Positions 7,668-14,856 are shown, counted from the stretch's first letter. The stretch: 14,956 nt of DNA from an uncultured Corynebacterium sp. (GCA_946222625.1 CAMILJ010000035.1:1-14956), one strand, 5' to 3'. The notes: generated from the sequence alone by a model not told the origin. Numbers and translations: made by a program.

Positions 7668-8792
7668 ATGACTGATTATGCTTCCCGCTTGAGCCGCGCC
7701 CGCGCGATTGCCGCTGCCAAGAGCATCGATGTGTTGCTCGTGGGTACCGGCGCAGAGTTCGCTTATCTTACGGGCTCCTGGGTCTCTTCCCATGAGCGTT
7801 TGACGTGCCTGGTCATCCGTCCCGACGCCGAACCGATCATCGTCGCGCCCAGCACAGACATTGAATCACTTCAGGGTGTTGCCGCACAGCTGGTGGGATG
7901 GAGCGACGGGCAGGACCCGTATGCATTGGCCTTAGACGGTGCTTGTCCCACCACCGTGGCTGTGGGCTCCTCGTTAACTGCGGACCACGTATTGCGTTTC
8001 CAGTCCACCATTCGACGCCAAGTAGAGCCGTCTTCGCTCTCTTCAACGGATGCTCCGCAGGTGGAGTATGTGCTTGCCACCGAGGCGCTGGCTGAGCTCT
8101 TTAGCCGCAAGGACCCAGATGAAGTGGCGAAGTTACGCGCTGCTGCAGCGGCTATCGACGCCGTCCATGCAGAGGTGCCACGTCTCCTGCAACCTGGCCG
8201 CACTGAGGCCGAGGTCGCGGCTGATTTGCGCGAGCTTATCTTGCGCGAACACAAAGAGGTGGACTTCATCATCGTTGGTTCCGGCCCGAATGGTGCGAAC
8301 CCGCACTATGACTACGGGGAGCGCGAACTCCATGCTGGTGATCCCGTGGTGGTGGATATCGGGGGCACGTTGCCCTCCGGTTATCACTCCGACTGCACAC
8401 GCACCTATGTGGTGGGGGCGGATCCTTCTGCGGCGCCTGCTGATTTCCGGGAGGCCTATGCGGTGTTGGAAAAGGCCCAGGCTGCTGGACGAGCTTCCTC
8501 GCGTCCTGGGGCGACTGCCCAGGAGATCGACCGTGCGACTCGCAGTGTGATCGAAAACGCCGGCTGGGGTGAGTACTTCACGCACCGAACCGGACATGGC
8601 ATTGGCTTGTCGACGCACGAAGAGCCCTTCATCATGGAAGGAAACGAGCTGCAGCTTGCCGAGTCCATGGCTTTCTCGATCGAACCCGGTATCTATGTGC
8701 CAGGTAAGTGGGGCATGCGTCTCGAGGACATCGTAGTGACCACCGGGTCCGGCTACGAGTCTTTGAACCAAGCTCCGAGGGGGTTGCGTTAA
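7668..8792 (+). CDS. M24 family Xaa-Pro-type dipeptidase/aminopeptidase
   Basis: A 374-residue cytoplasmic metallopeptidase of the pita-bread fold. The N-terminal creatinase-like domain covers about residues 4-145 and the catalytic M24 domain about 150-365. The five metal ligands are all present: D230 (VVVDIGG), D242 (HSDCTRT), H310 (RTGHGIG), E339 (SIEPGIYV) and E353 (RLED), which bind two divalent ions, typically manganese or cobalt. Members remove an N-terminal residue before proline or split Xaa-Pro dipeptides; which of these applies cannot be decided here. The length matches M. tuberculosis PepE, whose gene also lies near helY. The ATG at 7668 is preferred over an upstream GTG at 7584 because the extra residues are unlike the family and would cross the promoter. 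The stop shares one base with the start of the next gene (TAATG). Confidence 0.92.
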   Translation: MTDYASRLSRARAIAAAKSIDVLLVGTGAEFAYLTGSWVSSHERLTCLVIRPDAEPIIVAPSTDIESLQGVAAQLVGWSDGQDPYALALDGACPTTVAVGSSLTADHVLRFQSTIRRQVEPSSLSSTDAPQVEYVLATEALAELFSRKDPDEVAKLRAAAAAIDAVHAEVPRLLQPGRTEAEVAADLRELILREHKEVDFIIVGSGPNGANPHYDYGERELHAGDPVVVDIGGTLPSGYHSDCTRTYVVGADPSAAPADFREAYAVLEKAQAAGRASSRPGATAQEIDRATRSVIENAGWGEYFTHRTGHGIGLSTHEEPFIMEGNELQLAESMAFSIEPGIYVPGKWGMRLEDIVVTTGSGYESLNQAPRGLR

Positions 8793-9538
8793 TGGGCGCG
8801 TTGTTGATTCTTGGCGGGCGCAGCGATATTGGCGGCGAGATTGCGCGCCGGTTGTGTGCAGGCCGCCCGGTAGTGCTTGCCGCGCGGGGTGAGCGCGGAA
8901 TGGATAAGCTCACCTCAGAGCTTCTGCGCAACGGAGCAACGTCCGTTCACACGCTTTCCTTCGACGCTACGGATGTTTCCTCCCACCGCGCAGTTATCGA
9001 GCAAGCTGCAACGCTCGCGGGTGAGGACATCACGACGGCGGTTGTTGCCTTCGGAATCTTGGGTGACCAGGAACAAGCCGAGCACGACGAAGCCCATGCC
9101 TTCGACATCGCTCTGGTAGATTATGCCGCGCAGGTATCCATGCTTACCGTGCTCGCCGACGTCATGAAACGCGGCCACATCGTGGCCTTTTCCTCCATCG
9201 CAGGCTGGCGTGCGCGGCGAGCCAATTATGTCTACGGCTCGACCAAGGCTGGCCTCGACGCCTTCTGCCAAGGTCTGGCGGACCGCCTGCAGGGCAGCAA
9301 CCTAGCGCTGATCACCGCGCGCCCCGGTTTCGTTATCGGGTCCATGACACAAGGGATGAAACCGGCGCCGCTGTCGGTGACACCAGATGTCGTGGCCGCA
9401 GCAGTAGTGAAGGCCATCGAGTCCTCGTCGGGTTCGCGGCCGGTGTCCCGCACGCTGTGGATCCCACGAACGCTTGAGCTGTTGGCCTGGGTCATGAAGC
9501 TTGTCCCGCGCCCCATCTGGCGGCACATGCCGCGCTAG
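8792..9538 (+). CDS. DprE2-like short-chain dehydrogenase/reductase
   Basis: A 248-residue NAD(P)-dependent oxidoreductase with a Rossmann fold. The nucleotide-binding loop is LGGRSDIGGEIA (8-19). FDATD (58-62) follows strand three, and AFGILGD (87-92) stands where the usual NNAG motif lies. The active site has S134/S135 and the YxxxK pair Y148/K152 in YVYGSTKAG. The region RRANYVYGSTKAGLDAF and the ending VPRPIWRHMPR closely resemble DprE2, the 2'-keto reductase that makes decaprenyl-phosphoryl-arabinose. However, true dprE2 normally sits beside dprE1, absent here, so this is more likely a paralogue of unknown substrate (M. tuberculosis also has one). ATG 8792 overlaps the peptidase stop, with GAGGGGG (8777-8783) as ribosome binding site, so the two genes form an operon. 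Its TAG overlaps the stop of the convergent CobG-like gene. Confidence 0.88.
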   Translation: MGALLILGGRSDIGGEIARRLCAGRPVVLAARGERGMDKLTSELLRNGATSVHTLSFDATDVSSHRAVIEQAATLAGEDITTAVVAFGILGDQEQAEHDEAHAFDIALVDYAAQVSMLTVLADVMKRGHIVAFSSIAGWRARRANYVYGSTKAGLDAFCQGLADRLQGSNLALITARPGFVIGSMTQGMKPAPLSVTPDVVAAAVVKAIESSSGSRPVSRTLWIPRTLELLAWVMKLVPRPIWRHMPR

Positions 9539-10374
9539 CGATGTCCGAGCGCGGGGGAGTTGGCATCGAAGATGAACCCGCGCGGTGCAAGGACTCGGAG
9601 CACGACGTCCGCATCGCCCTCCGCCAAATCGTGGATGACCAAACCCTGCCACGGAGTAACGGTGATCGCTGCTCCCAGCTGGGCAATGAGCCCTGCATAC
9701 TCTGCGGGCAACACGCCATCGTGGAGGCCCGCACCGAGATCGACGCGGCCGGGCGCAGTGTGTTCGGTTAACCAACCGATGGGCAAATCTGACTGCGCGA
9801 GTGCGGCAGGTGTGGCCGAGGACAAACGGTCAATGGCCCCTGTATTCTCAGCGGAGACCTCGACCACGTAGTCCACGAACTGCGAGATCGCGTCGCTTAA
9901 TCCCAGCGCCGGCCCGGTTGCTGCCCCCGCACGGATGAGACGTGCGGAGCCGGCATCCGCGTCCTGCCCTGCGCTAGCGTCGGATAGTTGGAGTCCCGCC
10001 GCCACGCCGTGTGCGAGGAGATCGCCGGCTCCACCATCGACGCCAAGGACCGCAGCGCGGGTGAGAGCAAGAGAGGTCCCTTCCGCTTCAGCCAAAGCAT
10101 CAGCGACGCGCTGCGCCACACGGCGCGCGTGAAGGGAGAGGGGAGAGGCCAAGACGTGGGCAGCTGAGGTGGGTAGGGGGACGTCGCCAAGCACCTGCTC
10201 GTTACTCACGCCGCGCACACTGATGACGCTGTGCTGCTCTAGGTACACATAGCCATCGCCATGTTCACGGGCGGCCTGGCCCAGTGCTAGCCACTGCTCG
10301 GGCGTGACGACGCCGCCGGCGGGGTGGAAGCGCAAGGTATCGGATTCAGGATACTTCGACTCGGTGAGGGACAT
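9535..10374 (-). CDS. CobG-like (nitrite/sulfite reductase fold) protein lacking the Fe-S/siroheme half
   Basis: A 279-residue protein resembling the N-terminal part of precorrin-3B synthase CobG. The first ferredoxin-like half-domain is at about 14-56 (RFHPAGGVVTPEQWLALG, DGYVYLEQHSVISVRG). An Ala-rich region follows, then a second half-domain at about 200-270 (LHDGVLPAEYAGLIAQLG, VTPWQGLVI, APRGFIFDANSPALGHR). In complete family members the cysteines binding the 4Fe-4S cluster next to siroheme come right after this point. Here the chain stops, and the whole protein contains no cysteine, so normal redox catalysis is not expected. No remnant of the missing part is seen, because the convergent dehydrogenase occupies the DNA beyond. 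The frame is clean over 280 codons, arguing for a kept truncated protein rather than fresh decay. ATG at 10374 is chosen over an upstream TTG (10383). The product could be non-enzymatic or act with a partner. Confidence 0.75.
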   Translation of the reverse strand: MSLTESKYPESDTLRFHPAGGVVTPEQWLALGQAAREHGDGYVYLEQHSVISVRGVSNEQVLGDVPLPTSAAHVLASPLSLHARRVAQRVADALAEAEGTSLALTRAAVLGVDGGAGDLLAHGVAAGLQLSDASAGQDADAGSARLIRAGAATGPALGLSDAISQFVDYVVEVSAENTGAIDRLSSATPAALAQSDLPIGWLTEHTAPGRVDLGAGLHDGVLPAEYAGLIAQLGAAITVTPWQGLVIHDLAEGDADVVLRVLAPRGFIFDANSPALGHR

Positions 10375-10382
10375 GGTGCGCA

Positions 10383-10388
10383 AGTTTA
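10383..10388 (-). promoter_or_regulatory. Candidate leaderless promoter -10 for the CobG-like gene (TAAACT, minus strand)
   Basis: On the minus strand TAAACT fits TANNNT and ends eight bases before the ATG (10374-10372). No Shine-Dalgarno sequence is present. The -35 region is unconvincing. It lies in the 70-base divergent spacer shared with fxsA. Confidence 0.35.
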
Positions 10389-10431
10389 ATCGCTACGGGA
10401 GGGTCGCCAGCGAACCGGCAGGTCCAACAAG

Positions 10432-10437
10432 TATGGT
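10432..10437 (+). promoter_or_regulatory. Candidate leaderless promoter -10 for the fxsA-lnt-ppm1 operon (TATGGT)
   Basis: TATGGT fits TANNNT and ends seven bases before the ATG at 10445, placing the transcript start at that codon. An in-frame ATG inside the box (10433) is an alternative start four codons earlier, but it would fall upstream of the predicted transcript start. No clear -35 is seen. Confidence 0.42.
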
Positions 10438-10444
10438 GGGCTGC

Positions 10445-11017
10445 ATGCCGTTTCTTCTGTTCATCGCGTACATTCTCCTCGAAACCCTGGCGTTTTGGGC
10501 AGTCGCCGAGTGGATCGGTGTTCTGTGGGCGCTGCTTGCTTTGGCGTTGACCATGCTGTTCGGCATGACGATCGCCACCTGGGAAGTGCGCCGCATGATG
10601 GCCAGCCGCATCCGGCAGACTGGAGATGGCGTCTATGTGATGGAGGATCCCACGCCAGGCAAAACGGCCGGCAATGTTGGCCTGACCATGGTGGGCGGCA
10701 TCTTACTTTCGCTACCTGGGTTCGTTTCCACTATTTTTGGCGCTCTGCTCATCTTTGCACCCACGCGCTCCATCATCCGCACGCTCCTTGCCGCATCGAT
10801 GTTCAAGAAGATCGAGGACATGGGCGTGCGCGTGTACGAGGCCTCGCCCATGGCACAGCACCGCGATTCCTATGGTTCCTTCGGCACGGTTGGTGGCAGT
10901 ACAGCCAGCAGCGGGATGGATCAGTCAGGACAATCGCACGAAGTCTTGGATGAAGAAGAAATCCGCACGTGGACCCAACACGTTAAGCCTGAGGACTTCG
11001 AGGACGGAAGCAAGTAG
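10445..11017 (+). CDS. fxsA: FxsA family membrane protein
   Basis: A 190-residue inner-membrane protein. Hydrophobic segments lie at about 3-20 and 24-45, then a cytoplasmic stretch (WEVRRMMASRIRQTGDG), then a further hydrophobic region at about 78-105 containing LLSLPGF and ending LLIFAPTRSIIR, the layout typical of FxsA. In E. coli FxsA relieves phage T7 exclusion by the F-plasmid PifA protein; its normal role is unknown. The C-terminal 60 or so residues are hydrophilic and end in an acidic stretch (DEEEI, EDFEDGSK), longer than in E. coli. The longer in-frame reading from 10304 would run antisense through the CobG-like gene and its promoter, so ATG 10445 is used. The TAG overlaps the lnt start by one base, so fxsA heads the operon with lnt and ppm1. 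Confidence 0.87.
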   Translation: MPFLLFIAYILLETLAFWAVAEWIGVLWALLALALTMLFGMTIATWEVRRMMASRIRQTGDGVYVMEDPTPGKTAGNVGLTMVGGILLSLPGFVSTIFGALLIFAPTRSIIRTLLAASMFKKIEDMGVRVYEASPMAQHRDSYGSFGTVGGSTASSGMDQSGQSHEVLDEEEIRTWTQHVKPEDFEDGSK

Positions 11018-12504
11018 TGCTCCCCCTGTTCGCGCGGCTTGTTCTTGCCGCCCTGTCGGGCGCGGTCACGTATCTTTCGGTGGAACCACGCGGGTGGTGG
11101 GCCGCGGGAATCATTGGAATGGCCATGCTGGTGGCAGCGCTGGCGCCGTGGCGCACACCCCTGCACCTAGGGTGGGCAGCACTCATCGCTGTGGTCCACA
11201 GCGTTGTCTTGTACCTATTCACGTTGCCGTGGATTGGTGAGCTCGTGGGAAACATGCCCTATATTGCGCTCGCTATCTTCCTCTCGCTGTACAGCATCCT
11301 CCTCGGCGTCGGCGGGGCAGCACTATTGCGCTTGCGCTATGGGTTCGCGCTCTTTCCCTTTTTCTACGTGGCGGTGGAGATGCTGCGCTCCTCCGTGCCT
11401 TTTGGTGGCTTTGCCTGGGTGCGCCTGGCGTGGGGACAGATCGAAGGACCATTGGCCAACCTCGCCCCGTGGGGTGGGCCCGCGCTCATATCTTGTACGG
11501 TCGTCTGCGTGGGCGCGGGTCTGGTGGGGCTTGCTCGCGCGCCACGGTTGGCCTGTGTCTTCTTAGCGGTGCCGCTGCTCACCGGACTTGTAGCTGCGCA
11601 GGGGGTGAATCGCCCTAGCCATACCACCGGATCGGTGACGGTGGCCGCGGTCCAAGGAAACGTTCCACGCCTTGGCCTCGACTTCGCCGCGCAGCGCCGA
11701 GCGGTGCTGGATAACCACGTCCGCGTCACCGAACAGGCAGCCAAGGATGGCGCACGGCCTGACATCGTCATCTGGCCGGAGAACTCCTCCGATATCAATC
11801 CCTTTGCTAACGAGGACGCACGGGAGCTTATCGACGCCTCCGCCCGCGACATCGATGCCCCCATCCTCGTCGGTACGTTGACCCGCGATGAAGTCGGTGC
11901 ACGCAACACCATGCAAGTATTCAACCCCGATGGGTCGGTGGGGGAGCATCACTACAAGAAGTATCTGCAGCCTTTTGGCGAAACGATGCCGATGCGTGAA
12001 TTCTTTGCGCAGATTACCGATCTTGTGGATCTCGCAGGCGACATGAAGCCTGGTGACGGGCCAGGGGTGGTCACCATGGCTGGGACTGAAGTCGGCGTTG
12101 CCACCTGCTACGAGGTCAGCTTTGACCAGGCATTCCGAACCGCGATTAACAACGGGGCGCAGATTCTCACTACGCCAACGAATAACGCTACGTTTAGTGA
12201 TTCCGATATGACTTACCAGCAATTGGCCATGAGCCGTCTGCGCGCCATGGAAGCAGATCGCGCCGTCGTTGTGGCAGCCACGTCAGGGGTCTCCGCTATC
12301 GTGCACCCAGATGGCTCCGTGAGCCAAGACAGCGGGATCTTTGAACCGGCTTATCTCGAAGAAGAGCTTCCGCTGCGGGAAGGGCGTACATTTGCGGTGC
12401 GTTATGGTTCGCTCCTGCAGTGGCTCATGACTATTATTGGAACGGCCTGCGCGCTGTACGCGATCTATTCCACCCGCTTATCCACACGGCGCAGCGCGCC
12501 TTAA
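11017..12504 (+). CDS. lnt: Apolipoprotein N-acyltransferase Lnt (PpmN/Ppm2 type)
   Basis: A 495-residue membrane enzyme that adds the third acyl chain to the N-terminal cysteine of lipoproteins on the outer face of the cytoplasmic membrane. The N-terminal half (about 1-200) is a series of membrane helices. The nitrilase-like domain (about 205-460) holds the triad E255 (IWPENSS), K314 (HYKKYLQPFGE) and C364 (ATCYEVSF). The last membrane helix is at about 465-485. The GTG start at 11017 overlaps the fxsA stop, and AGGACGGAAG (11001-11010) is a good ribosome binding site. In mycobacteria this domain is fused to polyprenol-phosphate-mannose synthase; here the two are separate genes 27 bases apart. 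In corynebacteria both are needed for normal lipoprotein acylation and glycosylation, so coexpression is expected. Confidence 0.95.
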   Translation: MLPLFARLVLAALSGAVTYLSVEPRGWWAAGIIGMAMLVAALAPWRTPLHLGWAALIAVVHSVVLYLFTLPWIGELVGNMPYIALAIFLSLYSILLGVGGAALLRLRYGFALFPFFYVAVEMLRSSVPFGGFAWVRLAWGQIEGPLANLAPWGGPALISCTVVCVGAGLVGLARAPRLACVFLAVPLLTGLVAAQGVNRPSHTTGSVTVAAVQGNVPRLGLDFAAQRRAVLDNHVRVTEQAAKDGARPDIVIWPENSSDINPFANEDARELIDASARDIDAPILVGTLTRDEVGARNTMQVFNPDGSVGEHHYKKYLQPFGETMPMREFFAQITDLVDLAGDMKPGDGPGVVTMAGTEVGVATCYEVSFDQAFRTAINNGAQILTTPTNNATFSDSDMTYQQLAMSRLRAMEADRAVVVAATSGVSAIVHPDGSVSQDSGIFEPAYLEEELPLREGRTFAVRYGSLLQWLMTIIGTACALYAIYSTRLSTRRSAP

Positions 12505-12531
12505 TGAAGAAACCTAAGGAGCAAGAAACTA

Positions 12532-13407
12532 GTGAGCTCGACCCGTGAATCTACTCTGGTCATCATCCCCACCTACAACGAGATTGAGAACCTGCCGCTG
12601 ATTACCGGCCGCGTGCGCAAGGCCACCCCGGAGGTTCACATCCTGATCGTGGACGATAACTCCCCGGACGGCACCGGAGAGGCTGCGGACAAGCTGGCCG
12701 CCGAGGATTCCCACCTGCACGTCCTTCACCGCGAGGGCAAGGGCGGCCTCCTTGGTGCATACATCGCCGGCTTCGAGTGGGGCCTGGAGAAGGACTACCA
12801 GGTGCTCTGCGAAATGGACGCGGACGGCTCCCACGCCCCGGAGCAGCTCCACCTCTTGCTCGAGGAGATCGACAAGGGCGCCGACTTGGTGATCGGTTCT
12901 CGCTACGTACCGGGTGGAGAGACTGTGAACTGGCCGGCTAACCGCGAGCTACTGTCCCGATTGGGCAACAAGTATATTTCGGTAGCGCTGGGCGCCGGCA
13001 TCAATGACATGACCGCTGGATACCGCGCCTTCCGTCGCGAACTGCTAGAGCACCTCGACTTTGAGGAACTATCCAACGCTGGATACATCTTCCAGGTGGA
13101 CGTTGCCTTCCGCGCCATCAAGGATGGCTTCGATGTCCGCGAGGTTCCGATTACCTTCACCGAGCGCGAGCTGGGCGAATCCAAGCTGGACGGCTCCTTC
13201 GTCAAGGATTCCCTGCTCGAGGTGACCAAGTGGGGAGTAGCTCACCGCTCTGAGCAGTTCAGTGACTTCACCTCGGAAGTTTCCAAGATCACTTCACGCA
13301 CTGTGAAGGATATGGAGCTTGGTTCCAAGGCCTCCACGGCTAAGAATGCCGTGTCTGACTTTGTGTCCGAGGTATCCAGCTTGGTTAAAGGAATGCTCAG
13401 CCGTTAA
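12532..13407 (+). CDS. ppm1: Polyprenol monophosphomannose synthase Ppm1 (GT2)
   Basis: A 291-residue family 2 glycosyltransferase that moves mannose from GDP-mannose to polyprenyl phosphate. The product donates mannose for lipomannan, lipoarabinomannan and protein mannosylation outside the membrane. Visible motifs are IPTYNEIENL (12-21), VDDNSPDGTG (40-49), the metal-binding DAD at 96-98 (MDADGSH), GSRYVPGG and FTEREFGESK-type FTERELGESK, all typical of Dpm1-like enzymes. There are no clear membrane helices, so it acts at the cytoplasmic face. The GTG start at 12532 follows AAGGAG (12516-12521). The catalytic part ends near residue 235; a charged, Ser-rich C-terminal extension follows with an internal repeat (SDFTSEVSKI at 244 and SDFVSEVSSL at 275). 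The gene ends the operon, with a strong terminator about 60 bases on. Confidence 0.94.
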   Translation: MSSTRESTLVIIPTYNEIENLPLITGRVRKATPEVHILIVDDNSPDGTGEAADKLAAEDSHLHVLHREGKGGLLGAYIAGFEWGLEKDYQVLCEMDADGSHAPEQLHLLLEEIDKGADLVIGSRYVPGGETVNWPANRELLSRLGNKYISVALGAGINDMTAGYRAFRRELLEHLDFEELSNAGYIFQVDVAFRAIKDGFDVREVPITFTERELGESKLDGSFVKDSLLEVTKWGVAHRSEQFSDFTSEVSKITSRTVKDMELGSKASTAKNAVSDFVSEVSSLVKGMLSR

Positions 13408-13413
13408 ATTTCA

Positions 13414-13461
13414 GCCTCTTCGAGGCAATGCACGCTGCCCCTCCTAAGCCTCACATGAGGC
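13414..13461. repeat. Two hairpins with the same GCCTC/GAGGC stem after ppm1
   Basis: GCCTC-TTC-GAGGC (13414-13426, counting one extra T in the loop region) and GCCTC-ACAT-GAGGC (13448-13461) carry identical five-base arms. The arms can also pair across the two units. They lie between the ppm1 stop and the intrinsic terminator, so they may protect the 3' end of the operon mRNA or assist termination. The role is inferred. Confidence 0.4.
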
Positions 13462-13465
13462 ACAC

Positions 13466-13499
13466 AAGCCCGAAAGCCTGTCATGGTTTTCGGGCTTTT
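13466..13499 (+). terminator. Intrinsic terminator of the fxsA-lnt-ppm1 operon
   Basis: AAGCCCGAAA (13466-13475) pairs with TTTCGGGCTT (13488-13497). The stem extends inward through a G-U pair and two C-G pairs to a six-base loop (TGTCAT), and the T-run 13496-13499 overlaps and follows the stem. This is a classic Rho-independent terminator, and the A-rich left arm could let it work from the other side too. Confidence 0.9.
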
Positions 13500-13528
13500 G
13501 CGGTAATAACCACCACCAGTGCTAATGT
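13498..13528 (+). promoter_or_regulatory. Candidate promoter of the sugar ABC ATPase gene
   Basis: A -35-like TTGCGG (13498-13503), a long 19-base spacer and a -10 TAATGT (13523-13528) are seen. The start would be near 13535, giving a leader of about 90 bases. The -10 lies between AGTGC (13518-13522) and GCACT (13537-13541), short inverted arms that may be chance or an operator. It is the only TANNNT box I find between the terminator and the gene. Confidence 0.4.
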
Positions 13529-13554
13529 CGTAGGTGGCACTTTATCTGGTGCGC

Positions 13555-13570
13555 AGTGACTTGCTTCACT
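13555..13570. promoter_or_regulatory. Candidate CRP-type (GlxR) operator
   Basis: AGTGACTTGCTTCACT has perfect GTGA-N6-TCAC inverted halves, the core of the CRP/GlxR consensus TGTGA-N6-TCACA; only the outermost bases differ. GlxR is the cAMP-responsive global regulator of Corynebacterium and controls many carbon-uptake genes, which fits a sugar-transport ATPase. The site is downstream of the proposed promoter and 56 bases before the ATG, a position that would favour repression. Confidence 0.5.
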
Positions 13571-13626
13571 TCATTCTCACACTACGGATCGTTCGGCACG
13601 TACCTGCCGATGGAGGAGAGTTTGCT

Positions 13627-14757
13627 ATGGCAACCGTAACGTTCAAAGATGCGACCCTGACCTACCCAGGAGCTAAGGAACCCACCGTCAAGAAGTTCAA
13701 CCTGGAAATCGCCGATGGCGAATTCCTCGTCCTCGTCGGCCCCTCCGGCTGTGGTAAATCCACGACGCTGCGCATGCTGGCCGGCTTGGAAAACGTTACC
13801 GACGGTGCCATCTACATTGGCGACAAAGACGTCACCCACGTTGCCCCGCGTGACCGAGACATCGCCATGGTCTTCCAGAACTATGCTCTCTACCCGCACA
13901 TGACCGTGCGCGAGAACATGGGCTTCGCCCTGAAAATTGCCGGCAAGTCCCAGGACGAAATCAACAAGCGCGTCGACGAAGCCGCCGCCACCCTGGGCCT
14001 TACCGAATTCCTTGAGCGCAAGCCCAAAGCCCTGTCCGGCGGTCAGCGCCAGCGCGTAGCCATGGGCCGCGCAATCGTGCGTAACCCGCAGGTCTTCCTC
14101 ATGGATGAGCCGCTATCCAACCTCGACGCCAAGCTGCGCGTGCAGACCCGCACCCAGATCGCGGCCCTGCAGCGCAAGCTTGGGGTTACCACCGTTTACG
14201 TCACCCACGACCAGACTGAAGCCTTGACCATGGGTGACCGCATTGCAGTACTCAAGGATGGTTACCTGCAGCAGGTCGGCGCACCCCGCGAGCTATATGA
14301 CCGCCCCGCCAACGTCTTCGTCGCCGGCTTCATCGGCTCCCCGGCGATGAACCTGGGAACTTTCTCCGTCAAGGATGGTGACGCCACCTCCGGCCATGCT
14401 CGTATCAAGCTTTCCCCGGAAACCGTGGCTGCGATGACGCCAGAGGATAACGGCCGGATCACCATCGGCTTCCGCCCAGAGGCCCTCGAAATCATCCCAG
14501 AGGGCGAGTCCACCGATCTCTCCATCCCGATCAAGCTTGACTTCGTGGAAGAGCTCGGTTCCGACTCCTTCCTCTACGGAAAGCTGGTGGGCGAGGGTGA
14601 CCTCGGTTCCTCGAGCGAAGACGTCCCCGAGTCGGGCCAGATCGTCGTTCGTGCAGCCCCGAACACTGCGCCTGCCCCGGGCAGCATTTTCCACGTGCGC
14701 ATCGTGGAAGGCGGCCAGCACAACTTCTCGGCGTCGACTGGCAAGCGCCTCCCTTAA
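13627..14757 (+). CDS. msiK: Sugar ABC transporter ATP-binding protein, MsiK/MalK type
   Basis: A 376-residue ATPase of the carbohydrate-importer (CUT1) class. It has Walker [10 protein letters not shown] (38-46), Q-loop VFQNYALYP (Q83), signature LSGGQ (135-139), Walker B FLMDEP (156-161) and switch H193 (VTHDQTEA). After about residue 240 comes the OB/TOBE regulatory domain (GFRPEAL, ending [10 protein letters not shown]). The start MATVTF and overall sequence closely resemble Streptomyces MsiK, a single ATPase shared by several sugar importers. That fits the absence of any permease or binding-protein gene on this side of the window; what follows beyond the contig end is unknown. ATG 13627 follows GGAGGAG (13612-13618) at eight bases, so the upstream in-frame GTG at 13534 is rejected. 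Transcription is probably independent of ppm1, given the terminator between them. Confidence 0.93.
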   Translation: MATVTFKDATLTYPGAKEPTVKKFNLEIADGEFLVLVGPSGCGKSTTLRMLAGLENVTDGAIYIGDKDVTHVAPRDRDIAMVFQNYALYPHMTVRENMGFALKIAGKSQDEINKRVDEAAATLGLTEFLERKPKALSGGQRQRVAMGRAIVRNPQVFLMDEPLSNLDAKLRVQTRTQIAALQRKLGVTTVYVTHDQTEALTMGDRIAVLKDGYLQQVGAPRELYDRPANVFVAGFIGSPAMNLGTFSVKDGDATSGHARIKLSPETVAAMTPEDNGRITIGFRPEALEIIPEGESTDLSIPIKLDFVEELGSDSFLYGKLVGEGDLGSSSEDVPESGQIVVRAAPNTAPAPGSIFHVRIVEGGQHNFSASTGKRLP

Positions 14758-14856
14758 ACCCATATGCCGGCTGACCCGCAGCACATGTCACGCAGTTCAG
14801 TAGGGCTAAGGCACAGCTCAAGGCCAAGATCAGCAAAGAAGGCGGAGTGACTCGGC

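Noticed and set aside
10304..10444. A longer N-terminus for the FxsA protein
   Set aside because: It would be antisense to the CobG-like gene and pass through both divergent promoters; the added residues are polar and unlike FxsA.
13534..13626. An upstream GTG start for the sugar ABC ATPase
   Set aside because: The GGAGGAG site fits only the ATG at 13627, and MATVTF matches MsiK starts.
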